Source: Gemmatimonadota bacterium (lineage in GTDB: Bacteria > Gemmatimonadota > Gemmatimonadetes > Longimicrobiales > Gaopeijiaceae). From it: DNA of 6,775 nt. A program made the position numbers and the translations under genes. Below are positions 1 through 6,681 of this stretch, piece after piece. Where the stretch lies: NCBI GenBank assembly GCA_024638395.1, contig JAHEKK010000174.1, positions 1 through 6,775 on the forward strand, read 5' to 3'. Below the pieces are notes generated by a model. It worked only from the letters and a program-made list of their open reading frames with translations. It made no database searches and was not told where the DNA came from. Each line of letters starts with the position of its first letter. Positions within the stretch are counted from its first letter, which is position 1.

Positions 1-14
1 TCGTAGCATTCGAC

Positions 15-830
15 CTATTCGATCATCTCGCCGGGAAGCTCCGTCTCCACCACCTCACCGCCCTCGAGTGCCACGTGGTAGACCTTGGCCTCCGTCCGCG
101 TCTTTACCACGCGGGCTACCTCATTGTCTTCGAAGTAGATCCCGGCGTCGTTGTCACAGGCGTAGCCGGGCTTCAGCTCCCCGGAGCGGATGAGACGGTG
201 ATAGGTGGGCCTCCGCACGGCCTCCGCGTCGTAGTGGGGCGAATGGCTGCCCCTCAGGAATCCGAGACACTCGATCTTCGTGACCTCCTGCGGCCGTGAG
301 TCAGTCGTCCCTTCCTCGAACCAGCACAGGGAGCCTGCGCTTGCGCCACCGAGGACGATCCCTCGATTCCAGGCCTCCATCAACACCTCGTCGATCCCCT
401 GAACGCGCCAGATCGCCTGTTGATTGAGCGTGTTGCCCCCCGATACGACGATGCCGTCCACCGAGAGGAATACGTCCTCCCAGCTCCGGTCCTGGCGGTA
501 GCTGCTGATGAAGCTCGGCTGCACCGTGGGAATGACGTCGAGCGGGGCGCAGTTCTCGTACCAGCGGATGATCCCCGATTCACGATCCGCCGACGCGGTC
601 GGTAGATAGCATAGGCGCGGCCGGTCCTTGCCCGTGAGTTCCGCCATGTAGCGAATGAAGGCGGTGCCGAAACCACCTCCGGCAATCAGGATCTTCCGTC
701 CGGCCTGGCGGGCGCCGCGAGGCGATTCGCCGCCGTGGGACTCGGGACGCTCCTGGGCGTGGGCGTCCGAAACGACGCCGGCCCCAACCGCCACGGCTGC
801 GGAGGAGGCGAGGAAATCTCTGCGTTTCAT
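15..830 (-). CDS. Tat-exported peptidase E-like serine peptidase (family S51)
   Basis: The 271-residue protein starts at ATG 830-828, with GGGAGA just upstream on the minus strand. Residues 1-25 form a twin-arginine signal (MKRRDFLAS, a hydrophobic alanine/valine stretch, then DAHA before Gln26), so the mature enzyme should act outside the cytoplasm. The mature part has the class I glutamine amidotransferase-like fold of S51 peptidases: a glycine-rich first strand (KILIAGGGFG, about 46-55), VVSGGNTLNQ (128-137), and the nucleophile elbow GGASAGS with Ser164. By analogy with the Ser-Asp-His triad of PepE, Asp177 (TTDS) and His199 (SPHYD) are the likely partners. Family members include aspartyl dipeptidases and cyanophycinases; the substrate cannot be told here. 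Classical PepE is cytoplasmic, so the signal is unusual. The gene is divergent from the VOC gene. Family call firm, substrate unknown. Confidence 0.9.
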   Translation of the reverse strand: MKRRDFLASSAAVAVGAGVVSDAHAQERPESHGGESPRGARQAGRKILIAGGGFGTAFIRYMAELTGKDRPRLCYLPTASADRESGIIRWYENCAPLDVIPTVQPSFISSYRQDRSWEDVFLSVDGIVVSGGNTLNQQAIWRVQGIDEVLMEAWNRGIVLGGASAGSLCWFEEGTTDSRPQEVTKIECLGFLRGSHSPHYDAEAVRRPTYHRLIRSGELKPGYACDNDAGIYFEDNEVARVVKTRTEAKVYHVALEGGEVVETELPGEMIE

Positions 831-888
831 GGGTTCTCCCGGTTGGTTGCTGGCCCATGTTGGTGCGATGAGGCGTTGTTCACCAGTG

Positions 889-946
889 AGGCCCTGAGGG
901 CGGCGGCGACGCTCAGGGGTGTCGAGGGCCTGGCTCGGGGAGGCCC
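889..946. repeat. Overlapping inverted repeats in the divergent intergenic region
   Basis: Three perfect pairings share arms. CCCTGAG (892-898) pairs with CTCAGGG (912-918) across 13 bases. AGGCCCT (889-895) pairs with AGGGCCT (925-931). GGGCCT (926-931) pairs with AGGCCC (941-946) across 9 bases. The first and second cannot form together, nor can the second and third. They lie between the divergent peptidase and VOC starts, within 60-110 bases of the VOC start, and could shape its 5' leader or be an operator. No T-run follows, so this is not a classic terminator. In DNA this GC-rich, chance is a serious alternative. Confidence 0.35.
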
Positions 947-1001
947 CCGCTCACCATTATGGCGGTGGGGAACGAAGCGAAGAGGAATGGAGGACGGGAA
1001 G

Positions 1002-1364
1002 ATGATCGAGCCTGACGGCGCCAACGTGACCCTGATGGTCGAGGATCTGGACCGGGCAGTGGGCTTTTACACCAGGCTACTCGGCTTCTCCCTGCTGTAC
1101 CGCGCGGATCCACACTTTGCGATGGTGGAACGGAAGGGGTTTCAGGTCGGCCTCCATCCGTGGGGTGCAGCGGGACCCGAGCCCCGCCCCCGGGGGGTCT
1201 CCATCGGCCTTTCCGTGAAGGACATTGAGGATGCCGTCGAGACGCTCGAGTCGGAGGGGGTCTCCTTCCCCGGAGGAATCGTCGACGACGACGGAGCCAT
1301 CCTTCGTGCCGATTTCAGGGATCCCGACGGCATCGGCCTATATCTCGTACAGCAGCGCCGCTAG
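1002..1364 (+). CDS. VOC-family protein (glyoxalase/bleomycin-resistance fold), metal ligands not conserved
   Basis: From ATG 1002 this is a 120-residue protein, the normal size for a one-chain VOC protein. That start is chosen because GGAGG (989-993) sits 8 bases upstream; an ATG at 987 is the alternative and adds five residues. Two beta-alpha-beta-beta-beta modules are visible. Module one is NVTLMVEDLDRAVGFYTRLL (residues 8-27), ending near GLHPW. Module two is VSIGLSVKDIEDAVETLES (about 66-84), ending in DFRDPDGIGLYLVQ. In metal-dependent members the first strand usually carries His and the last strand Glu after DPDG; here Asn8 and Tyr114 occupy those places. The protein therefore probably binds or sequesters a small molecule rather than acting as a metal-dependent glyoxalase or dioxygenase. 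It is divergent from the peptidase gene and has no obvious operon partner. Ligand unknown. Confidence 0.88.
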   Translation: MIEPDGANVTLMVEDLDRAVGFYTRLLGFSLLYRADPHFAMVERKGFQVGLHPWGAAGPEPRPRGVSIGLSVKDIEDAVETLESEGVSFPGGIVDDDGAILRADFRDPDGIGLYLVQQRR

Positions 1365-1450
1365 GGGTCGAACAGGCCACACCGATCTAGGCCGCCGGGC
1401 GATGGGGGCTGGGGCCTTCATCGAGGCAGTGGACCAGGGCGGTTCTCGAC

Positions 1451-1479
1451 TGGAACGCATCCGAGGGAGGGCCTATACT
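1451..1479 (+). promoter_or_regulatory. Weak promoter candidate for the ankyrin-repeat gene
   Basis: TATACT (1474-1479) matches five of six bases of the sigma-70 -10 consensus. TGGAAC (1451-1456), 17 bases upstream, is a poor -35 match, though GGAAC resembles -35 elements of ECF sigma factors. The -10 box lies in the loop of a short inverted repeat, GGAGG (1466-1470) and CCTCC (1481-1485). If used, the transcript would carry a leader of about 150 bases before the ankyrin start at 1634. The rest of the 1365-1633 gap shows no convincing coding sequence or terminator. Confidence 0.3.
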
Positions 1480-1600
1480 TCCTCCTGCGTTCAGGGCGCA
1501 TCCGTGTCTGCGGGAAGGACCGTGTCCACCTGGCTGCATCCCGACACACAATCCGTGATGACCTTCTTTCTGCCCGCGACAGCAGACACCGGGCGTGTCA

Positions 1601-1619
1601 CTTCGGCTTTCTGCCGAGG
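1601..1619 (+). promoter_or_regulatory. Hairpin directly upstream of the ankyrin gene ribosome binding site
   Basis: CTTCGGC (1601-1607) pairs with GCCGAGG (1613-1619), with one G-T wobble, around a 5-base loop. It ends one base before AAAGGAG (1621-1627), the Shine-Dalgarno of the ATG at 1634. An alternative pairing, CTTTC (1607-1611) with GAAAG (1620-1624), would cover part of that site. The nonamer CTTTCTGCC within the hairpin also occurs at 1566-1574. This may affect translation initiation or be incidental. Confidence 0.35.
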
Positions 1620-1633
1620 GAAAGGAGCTCATC

Positions 1634-3520
1634 ATGTCTGGATCTCGTCGTGAGGACCTGCGGGACCTCCCCCAGCTGAAGCGCCGCGCCAAAGAACTCC
1701 TGGAGGCGTTTCGCGCGGGTAAGACCGAGGCCGTGGCGCTCGTGGGTGAGCATTTCGTCGGCGCCGACCCCATCTCATTCCGACTTGCTCAGGCGCAGCT
1801 GGTTCTTGCACGGACACTCGGGTTCGCGAGTTGGGCCCGTCTACGGCAGGCCGCAGGCGTCGAAAGCCCGGAGCGTCGAGCCCGGATCAGGCCCGCGGAG
1901 ATGCATGGACGCTATGTCCACGACGTGGATCCGGTGGACGGAGACCAGGCCTGGTCCCTCTTCGAGGCCTGCCGCGACGGAGATGCTGAACGGGTCCGGA
2001 AACTCCTCGATGGCGACCCTACGTTGGTTCACGCGCAGTATTGGTATACCCACCCGATTCACGTGGCTGCATACAGCAACCGTCCAGACATCGTGCGGTT
2101 GCTGTACAGTCGGGGTGCCGAGCCCGGCCGGACCCGATTTGCCGGGGGGTGGCTGCGTCTCGACGAGCACGCCGAAGCCATGGGGTTCGATGAAGTACGT
2201 GGGGCGGTTCACGCAGCGGCCGCCGAACGCTTCGGCTTCTCTTCAGCCTTCGGGCTTCTGCGGGACGCCATCGTCTCCCGTGACGCCGAGGCCATTGATC
2301 GGATCCTCCGCGATCGGCCGGAGCTGGCCGGGGCGGCGGATCTGGAAGGGAACAATGCCGTCCACTGGGCCGTGATGACGCGCCAGCCGGATGTCCTGCG
2401 AGACGTCGTAAACCGCGGAGCCGATCCGAACCACCGGCGGGGCGATGGTCAGACGCCGGCGCACCTCCTCTTCGTAGGGGACTACCACTACCGGGTCTGG
2501 CGTGAACTGGCCGGCGTGCCCCATGCCGATCGGCCAACGATGCTGGAAGCCCTGTTGGACAGTGGGGCCCACCGGGATCTTTCCACGTTGTGCGCGACGG
2601 GAGATCTCGACAGGGCGAGGGAAATGCTGAGGGACGACCCCGGCCTGGCCACCCGTTTGGACTCCGGACGCAGGAATCCTCTCAGCTACGCGGCCCGTGG
2701 CGGCCACCACGATGTGGCCCGTCTGCTCCTTGAGCACGGCTGCGACCCCAGCCGACCCGAGGAGAGGGCGCCTCGGGGAGCCGCGCTGTGGGAAGCCTGC
2801 GCAAGGGGGGATGTGGAGATGGTGCGTCTGCTTCTGGAATTCGGAGCCGATCCTGTCTCCACGCCGGATTCGTCCGACAGTTGTCTCGGGATCGCGGCAA
2901 TGCGCGGTGGGAAGCATGCCGCCGAGATCGAGGGCATGCTCCGGCACGCGGGTGCCGACACGCCCCCGTGGCACATGAGTGACCGGGCGCTGGCCGAGGC
3001 ACTCCGCAACGGAGGGGCCATCATCCGCGAACCCTGGTTTGCCGAGGAGGTGTTGGCGCGAAACGACATCGGCCTCGCCCGAACGCTCCTCGATGTGGAC
3101 CCCGAAGTGCCCCACCGGTTGACGGGCGGGCGCCTCCGCCTGGGAGACCCCGACATGACAATCTCCGAAAGCGAGGTCCTGCGCCTCCTCCTGGACCGGG
3201 GGTTCGATCCCAACCGGCCGGGCTGGTTGGGCCAGACGGCGCTCCACCATTACGCCGGCCGCGGTGAACTGGGCAACGCCCTCCTGGTCATTGAATACGG
3301 CGCCGATATCGATGCCCTGGAAGACCGGTTCCGGGGGACGCCCATGGCCTGGGCCGCCGCGGCCGGTCACGTGGAGATGGTGCGCGTGCTCCTGGAGCAT
3401 GGCGCCGACCCAGGTATCCCTGCGGACGTGGTAGCCGCTCGCCCGCTCGGGCGGGCTCGGGCTGAGGGGCATTCAAACGTAGTGGAGTTGTTGGAACGGC
3501 GGCCGCGCCCAGAGGACTGA
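1634..3520 (+). CDS. Ankyrin-repeat protein with N-terminal helical domain
   Basis: The protein has 628 residues from ATG 1634, chosen because AAAGGAG (1621-1627) is 6 bases upstream; an in-frame start at 1595 would add 13 residues. There is no signal peptide or membrane segment, so it is likely cytoplasmic. Residues 8-75 form a helical head (DLPQLKRRAKELLEAF, then LAQAQLVLARTLGFASWARL) of a type I recognise at the front of many bacterial ankyrin proteins. Degenerate ankyrin repeats follow, roughly at 104-136, 139-165, 204-236, 238-266, 272-312, 315-340, 345-372, 380-406, 412-442 and 530-595. The clearest are EMVRLLLEFGADP (395-407) and EMVRVLLEHGADP (581-593). Two non-repeat insertions share the pattern GGxLRL (171-176 and 498-503). 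No catalytic motif is visible. Ankyrin repeats bind proteins, and the partner here is unknown. The gene stands alone, about 90 bases before the lipoprotein unit. Confidence 0.9.
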   Translation: MSGSRREDLRDLPQLKRRAKELLEAFRAGKTEAVALVGEHFVGADPISFRLAQAQLVLARTLGFASWARLRQAAGVESPERRARIRPAEMHGRYVHDVDPVDGDQAWSLFEACRDGDAERVRKLLDGDPTLVHAQYWYTHPIHVAAYSNRPDIVRLLYSRGAEPGRTRFAGGWLRLDEHAEAMGFDEVRGAVHAAAAERFGFSSAFGLLRDAIVSRDAEAIDRILRDRPELAGAADLEGNNAVHWAVMTRQPDVLRDVVNRGADPNHRRGDGQTPAHLLFVGDYHYRVWRELAGVPHADRPTMLEALLDSGAHRDLSTLCATGDLDRAREMLRDDPGLATRLDSGRRNPLSYAARGGHHDVARLLLEHGCDPSRPEERAPRGAALWEACARGDVEMVRLLLEFGADPVSTPDSSDSCLGIAAMRGGKHAAEIEGMLRHAGADTPPWHMSDRALAEALRNGGAIIREPWFAEEVLARNDIGLARTLLDVDPEVPHRLTGGRLRLGDPDMTISESEVLRLLLDRGFDPNRPGWLGQTALHHYAGRGELGNALLVIEYGADIDALEDRFRGTPMAWAAAAGHVEMVRVLLEHGADPGIPADVVAARPLGRARAEGHSNVVELLERRPRPED

Positions 3521-3600
3521 TCCGAGGCCCGACCCACATTGCCAACCGTCTCCCGAGGCGGGAAGTTTGAGCACTCTCGACCACGTCGGCCGAGCGCTGA

Positions 3601-3607
3601 GGAGGAG
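3601..3607 (+). promoter_or_regulatory. Strong Shine-Dalgarno at the head of the lipoprotein unit
   Basis: GGAGGAG lies at 3601-3607, with GGAGG 7 bases before GTG 3613, the proposed leader peptide start. It is the best ribosome binding site between 3521 and 5300. It is about 90 bases from the lipoprotein start favoured here (GTG 3696), too far to serve that start directly, which is why a coupled leader peptide is proposed. An ATG at 3608 is too close to it and meets a stop after two codons. Confidence 0.55.
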
Positions 3608-3612
3608 ATGTG

Positions 3613-3699
3613 GTGAGCCCAGCAATCCCGCGCATGGTCAGGGACCTCTCGAGGGCCCCTGCCGGCCTCGCGGCCTTTGCCACTCCGGTGCCCTGGTGA
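3613..3699 (+). CDS. Possible 28-residue leader peptide coupled to the lipoprotein
   Basis: This small frame runs from GTG 3613 to TGA 3697-3699 and encodes 28 residues. It begins MSPAIPRMVRDLS and ends in an alanine-rich, hydrophobic tail finishing PVPW. It has the strong Shine-Dalgarno at 3601-3607 and optimal spacing. Its stop overlaps the proposed GTG start of the lipoprotein at 3696 (sequence GTGA), the usual geometry for translational coupling, and the lipoprotein start has no visible Shine-Dalgarno. There is no run of one amino acid that would suggest a classical attenuator. The peptide itself is not recognised. The competing reading is that the lipoprotein starts at TTG 3567 and this frame is not used. 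Confidence 0.45.
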   Translation: MSPAIPRMVRDLSRAPAGLAAFATPVPW

Positions 3700-5285
3700 G
3701 ACGCCGACGGCGGGTCTCCGGGCGCCCTCGGGCCGGGAGGGCCTGGCTCTTCACGCTCCTCCTCGCCTCCGGCTGTATTCCACTCTTCCAGAAGGTCACG
3801 GTGCAGGGGGTCGACCCGGCCGGCGGCGAGGTGGGCTATTTCCAGACACCCATCCGTGCCTTTCTCCTCGACGGGTCGGTGGCGTTCCTCCCCACGGGGG
3901 GGAGCGTCACTCCCGATTCGCTCCAGGGTCTCGGGACCCGGTTCGACATCACCCTCGAGAACCCGAGGCCTTTCGGCGGCATTCCGACGGACAGCGTAGT
4001 GGGCATCGAGGTGTACGACGATGCTTCGGTGGACCTGCCGCTGACGGTACTCGCCGCAGCGGCCTCGACCGCAGCGACCATCGCGCTCGGCATCGTTGCG
4101 AGCGTCGCCATTTTCGGGTCGTGCCCCACGGTCTACGCTGATGTCGGTGGGGAGCCCGCCGTACAGATGGAGGCCTTCTCCTACAGCATCGTGCCGTTGT
4201 TCGAATCCCGGGACGTCGCCGCCCTGAGATTGGACGCCGATGCCACGTCCGGGGAGACGCTCACGTTGGAGCTGCGAAACGAAGCTCTGGAGACCCACTT
4301 CGTGAATCATCTGTCGCTCCTCGTCGTGGATCACTCCCCGGATCTCAGGGCCGTGCCCGATCCCACGGGCCGTCCGCTGTTGGTCGGAGGTGGTGCCCCG
4401 CCTCTCGCGGCCCGCGACCGTGCCGGACGGGACGTGGGATTTCTGCTGGCCGCCAGAGACGAGTCGGCGTTCCGGACCGCCAGGTCTCGCCTGGGATCGG
4501 TTACCGAGGAAGATCTCACGGACCACGTAGACCTGATCTTTCCTCGTCCTGCAGGCGGGGCCGGGGACGCCACGCTGGTGCTGGATCTCAAGAACACCCT
4601 GTTCAATAGCTTGCTCTTCTACGACGTGATGTTGGCCGATGCCGGATCGGCGGCCATCGATTGGCTCGGGTCCGATCTGGACCGCATCGGGCCGGCCCTG
4701 GAGCTGGGACGCTGGTACCAGGATCGCATGGGGCTCCGTGTGCTGGTCGACGAGGGCGGAGAGTGGATAGAGGCCGATCATGTGGGGGACGTGGGCCCCA
4801 TTGCCTGGAAGGAGCTGGCCGTCCCCATTCGCCTCCCGGCGGGGAATCAAGACGTAAAGGTTCGCCTCGAATTCGTCGCAGATTCGTGGTTCATCGACCG
4901 GGCCGGCCTCGCCGGCTTTCCCGTTCGACCGGAAGTGGTCTCGGTGGCGCCGTCCGAGATCCTGGGCCCCGACGGAGCGGTGGACGAGCAGGCCTGGTCT
5001 CGAAGCCTGCACGCCGACGAGATGTATCTGGCCACCTACCCGGGGCAGAGCTACCAGGTGTCGTTCCGTCTTCCCGGGGAGCCCGACGAAAGCCGCACAC
5101 TACTGCTGGCGGCCCAGGGATACTATCGCGAGTGGATCCGTGGTCCCTGGCTCGACAGGACGTCCCGGGCCCGAGGGCCGTTCGAGCCTTCCGATGACGC
5201 GTTGGTCGACGCTCTGGGACGGTGGGATCAGGTGATGGAAGCCTTCGAGAGCGACTTCCACGGGACCCGGATTCCGGTTCGATGA
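3696..5285 (+). CDS. Large hypothetical lipoprotein with SCPxVY motif
   Basis: From GTG 3696 the protein has 529 residues. This start gives a compact lipoprotein signal: five arginines, then WLFTLLLASGC with Cys27 as the likely lipidated residue. An in-frame TTG at 3567 would put 43 unlikely arginine- and cysteine-containing residues before it. After a beta-rich region (about 30-108), residues 114-141 form an alanine/valine-rich hydrophobic segment long enough for a helix in the membrane. This leads straight into SCPTVYADVGGEP (142-154), which resembles the SCPFxYxxDG motif I associate with uncharacterised large secreted or lipid-anchored proteins. The C-terminal part includes LLLAAQGYYREWIRGPWL (470-487), also typical of that group. 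No enzyme motif is seen. Its stop overlaps the next start (ATGA), so the two lipoproteins are probably made together. An envelope-anchored role is inferred; function unknown. Confidence 0.8.
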   Translation: MRRRRRVSGRPRAGRAWLFTLLLASGCIPLFQKVTVQGVDPAGGEVGYFQTPIRAFLLDGSVAFLPTGGSVTPDSLQGLGTRFDITLENPRPFGGIPTDSVVGIEVYDDASVDLPLTVLAAAASTAATIALGIVASVAIFGSCPTVYADVGGEPAVQMEAFSYSIVPLFESRDVAALRLDADATSGETLTLELRNEALETHFVNHLSLLVVDHSPDLRAVPDPTGRPLLVGGGAPPLAARDRAGRDVGFLLAARDESAFRTARSRLGSVTEEDLTDHVDLIFPRPAGGAGDATLVLDLKNTLFNSLLFYDVMLADAGSAAIDWLGSDLDRIGPALELGRWYQDRMGLRVLVDEGGEWIEADHVGDVGPIAWKELAVPIRLPAGNQDVKVRLEFVADSWFIDRAGLAGFPVRPEVVSVAPSEILGPDGAVDEQAWSRSLHADEMYLATYPGQSYQVSFRLPGEPDESRTLLLAAQGYYREWIRGPWLDRTSRARGPFEPSDDALVDALGRWDQVMEAFESDFHGTRIPVR

Positions 5286-6634
5286 CTTCTGGAAACGCGT
5301 TGGGAGATGGGCGGTCCCTCCGGACGTGGGTGGCGGCCCTGCTGGCATTGGGGCTACTTGCCGGCTCTGGGTGTGTCTCCAGACACGGCAGACCGGCGGC
5401 GGTCGCAGTCTCTCCGGGAGGGTTCACGGCCGATGTGACCCTCGATTCGGGATGGGATTTGACGGGCGAGCTCCTGAGCGTGGATCCGTCCGGGGCCTAT
5501 CTCCTCACGGCGAGGACGTCCGTGAGCCGGGTGGAATGGGATGAAGTCAGTCGGATCCGCATCCCCGACGGTGACCTCTCGTGGCGTCCGTCCCTCCCGG
5601 CCGACCCCGCGGAGCTCGACGATCTGCGGGGGTACACCCGTTTTCCGCCGGGACTCTCGGACCAGCAGGTCGAAGCGTTGTTACGACACCACGGCCAGTC
5701 GGAACCCTGGAGAGCGAGCCACGGAAATCCGCCCAGCGCCCTCCCGGACACCGTCGGCCGGGAGGCCGGCGCCGGAACACACGCCAGGGCGGGCTACCCC
5801 CTCGCAGACGTGGAGGGCCTCGGGGGCGGCGGAAGCGACCTCGTGGCGGCCGCGTCTCGTGCGGCGGTTCGCTTCGCGAGCCTGGACGAGGCCATGCTCA
5901 GCGGGTACCGGGCCATCGGGCCGGACCTGCCAGGGGCCGGCCGCCATTGGGTGAACGCGTATCTGCTGATGCGAGGTGGCCTGAACCCTGAAACCCCCCC
6001 GTTCCTGACCTACGTCGAGACTCCGTCGGGCCCGGAGCTGGTGGGCGTCGCCCTCGGTCGTGTACTCCTTGGAGGCGAGTCGTCCGCCGACCTCCCCGTG
6101 GCTGGCGCCTGGCATCAACACTCGGGCACGGTGGAGGAGGAACTCCTCGCTCTCGACCCGTCGCCTGAGGCCGGCCCTTCGTCCCACGACATGGACGAGC
6201 ACGCCCCGGGAGAGGGAGACCGGGAGCCGCGCCTCACCATGCTTCATATCTGGACGGTAGCGAGCCCGGAGGGCCCCTTCGCCCTGGACAACTGGGCTCT
6301 TCCCTTCCGGCGGATCGGCCTCCCGCCGCCGCCCTCTCCCGATGCAGCCCGGGGACGAGCCGCTTACCTCGCGTCGGGAGGACAGGTCTACTACAGGGAC
6401 CTGATTGCGGGCCTCGTATCCCTGGAGCCGAAGGAGGTCGAGGCCGTAGACAAGGCGCTTTCCCGCGCTGGCCAGGACGTGCGGCGATGGGCGGAGGCGG
6501 TGAGGCGGGGCGGTGGTGTCCCGTCGTCCGATGCCCTGGTCCGCCTGGATGATGTCTGGGCCACCCTTTGGCGCCGCATCGAAGACGCGGTCCCCAGCCG
6601 TGCGTGGGCCGTCATCGCCTCTCTGGCGTCTTGA
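5282..6634 (+). CDS. Hypothetical lipoprotein with histidine-rich middle domain
   Basis: The protein has 450 residues from ATG 5282, which overlaps the upstream TGA (ATGA). No Shine-Dalgarno is visible, which supports coupling. Residues 11-31 (RSLRTWVAALLALGLLAGSGC) end at Cys31, a plausible lipidation site. Residues 48-95 form a beta-rich stretch (LDSGWDLTGELLSVD to VEWDEVSRIRIPD) resembling small barrels in which a gene product is described as setting a response to a variable. Residues 117-137 (GYTRFPPGLSDQQVEALLRHH) look helical. The middle domain (about 190-345) has RHWVNAYLL (221-229), LVGVALGRVLL (253-263), WHQH (277-280), two histidines at 302 and 307, and LHIWTVASPEGPFALDNWA (321-339). 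I associate that HxxN...LVGV...LHxW...NP.G.F pattern with uncharacterised exported proteins. The histidines could bind metal, which is inference. The C-terminus (383-435) is helical. Function unknown. Confidence 0.8.
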   Translation: MTSGNALGDGRSLRTWVAALLALGLLAGSGCVSRHGRPAAVAVSPGGFTADVTLDSGWDLTGELLSVDPSGAYLLTARTSVSRVEWDEVSRIRIPDGDLSWRPSLPADPAELDDLRGYTRFPPGLSDQQVEALLRHHGQSEPWRASHGNPPSALPDTVGREAGAGTHARAGYPLADVEGLGGGGSDLVAAASRAAVRFASLDEAMLSGYRAIGPDLPGAGRHWVNAYLLMRGGLNPETPPFLTYVETPSGPELVGVALGRVLLGGESSADLPVAGAWHQHSGTVEEELLALDPSPEAGPSSHDMDEHAPGEGDREPRLTMLHIWTVASPEGPFALDNWALPFRRIGLPPPPSPDAARGRAAYLASGGQVYYRDLIAGLVSLEPKEVEAVDKALSRAGQDVRRWAEAVRRGGGVPSSDALVRLDDVWATLWRRIEDAVPSRAWAVIASLAS

Positions 6635-6681
6635 GTCGGGCCTGCGTGTGGTGATCCCGGTGGGTGCGCGGCCCCCTATGG

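Noticed and set aside
1402..1653. Open frame across the gap between the VOC and ankyrin genes
   Set aside because: There is no Shine-Dalgarno before ATG 1402, the composition is not protein-like, and it overlaps the well-supported ankyrin start.
2243..3472. Long open frame on the minus strand (409 codons)
   Set aside because: It is opposite well-formed ankyrin repeats and has no recognisable domain.
3539..3567. TTGCCA as a -35 box for the lipoprotein unit
   Set aside because: The -35 match is good, but no acceptable -10 box is found 16-18 bases downstream.
3551..3568. TCCCG-agg-CGGGA hairpin followed by AGTTT as a terminator of the ankyrin gene
   Set aside because: The stem has only five pairs, the loop is three bases and there is no real T-run.
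3567..3695. TTG 3567 as the start of the first lipoprotein
   Set aside because: GAGG at 3555-3558 gives it some support, but it would bury the lipoprotein signal behind 43 residues rich in Arg, Pro and Cys. GTG 3696 gives a normal signal. The choice is still open to experiment.
3288..5012. Long open frame on the minus strand (574 codons)
   Set aside because: It lies opposite the ankyrin tail and the first lipoprotein, its product is rich in Arg, Gln, His and Gly without domain motifs, and the plus strand has a signal, lipobox and family-like motifs. Long antisense frames are common in GC-rich genes.
6635..6681. Bidirectional terminator between the convergent lipoprotein and cytochrome genes
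   Set aside because: No stable stem with a T-run can be seen on either strand.
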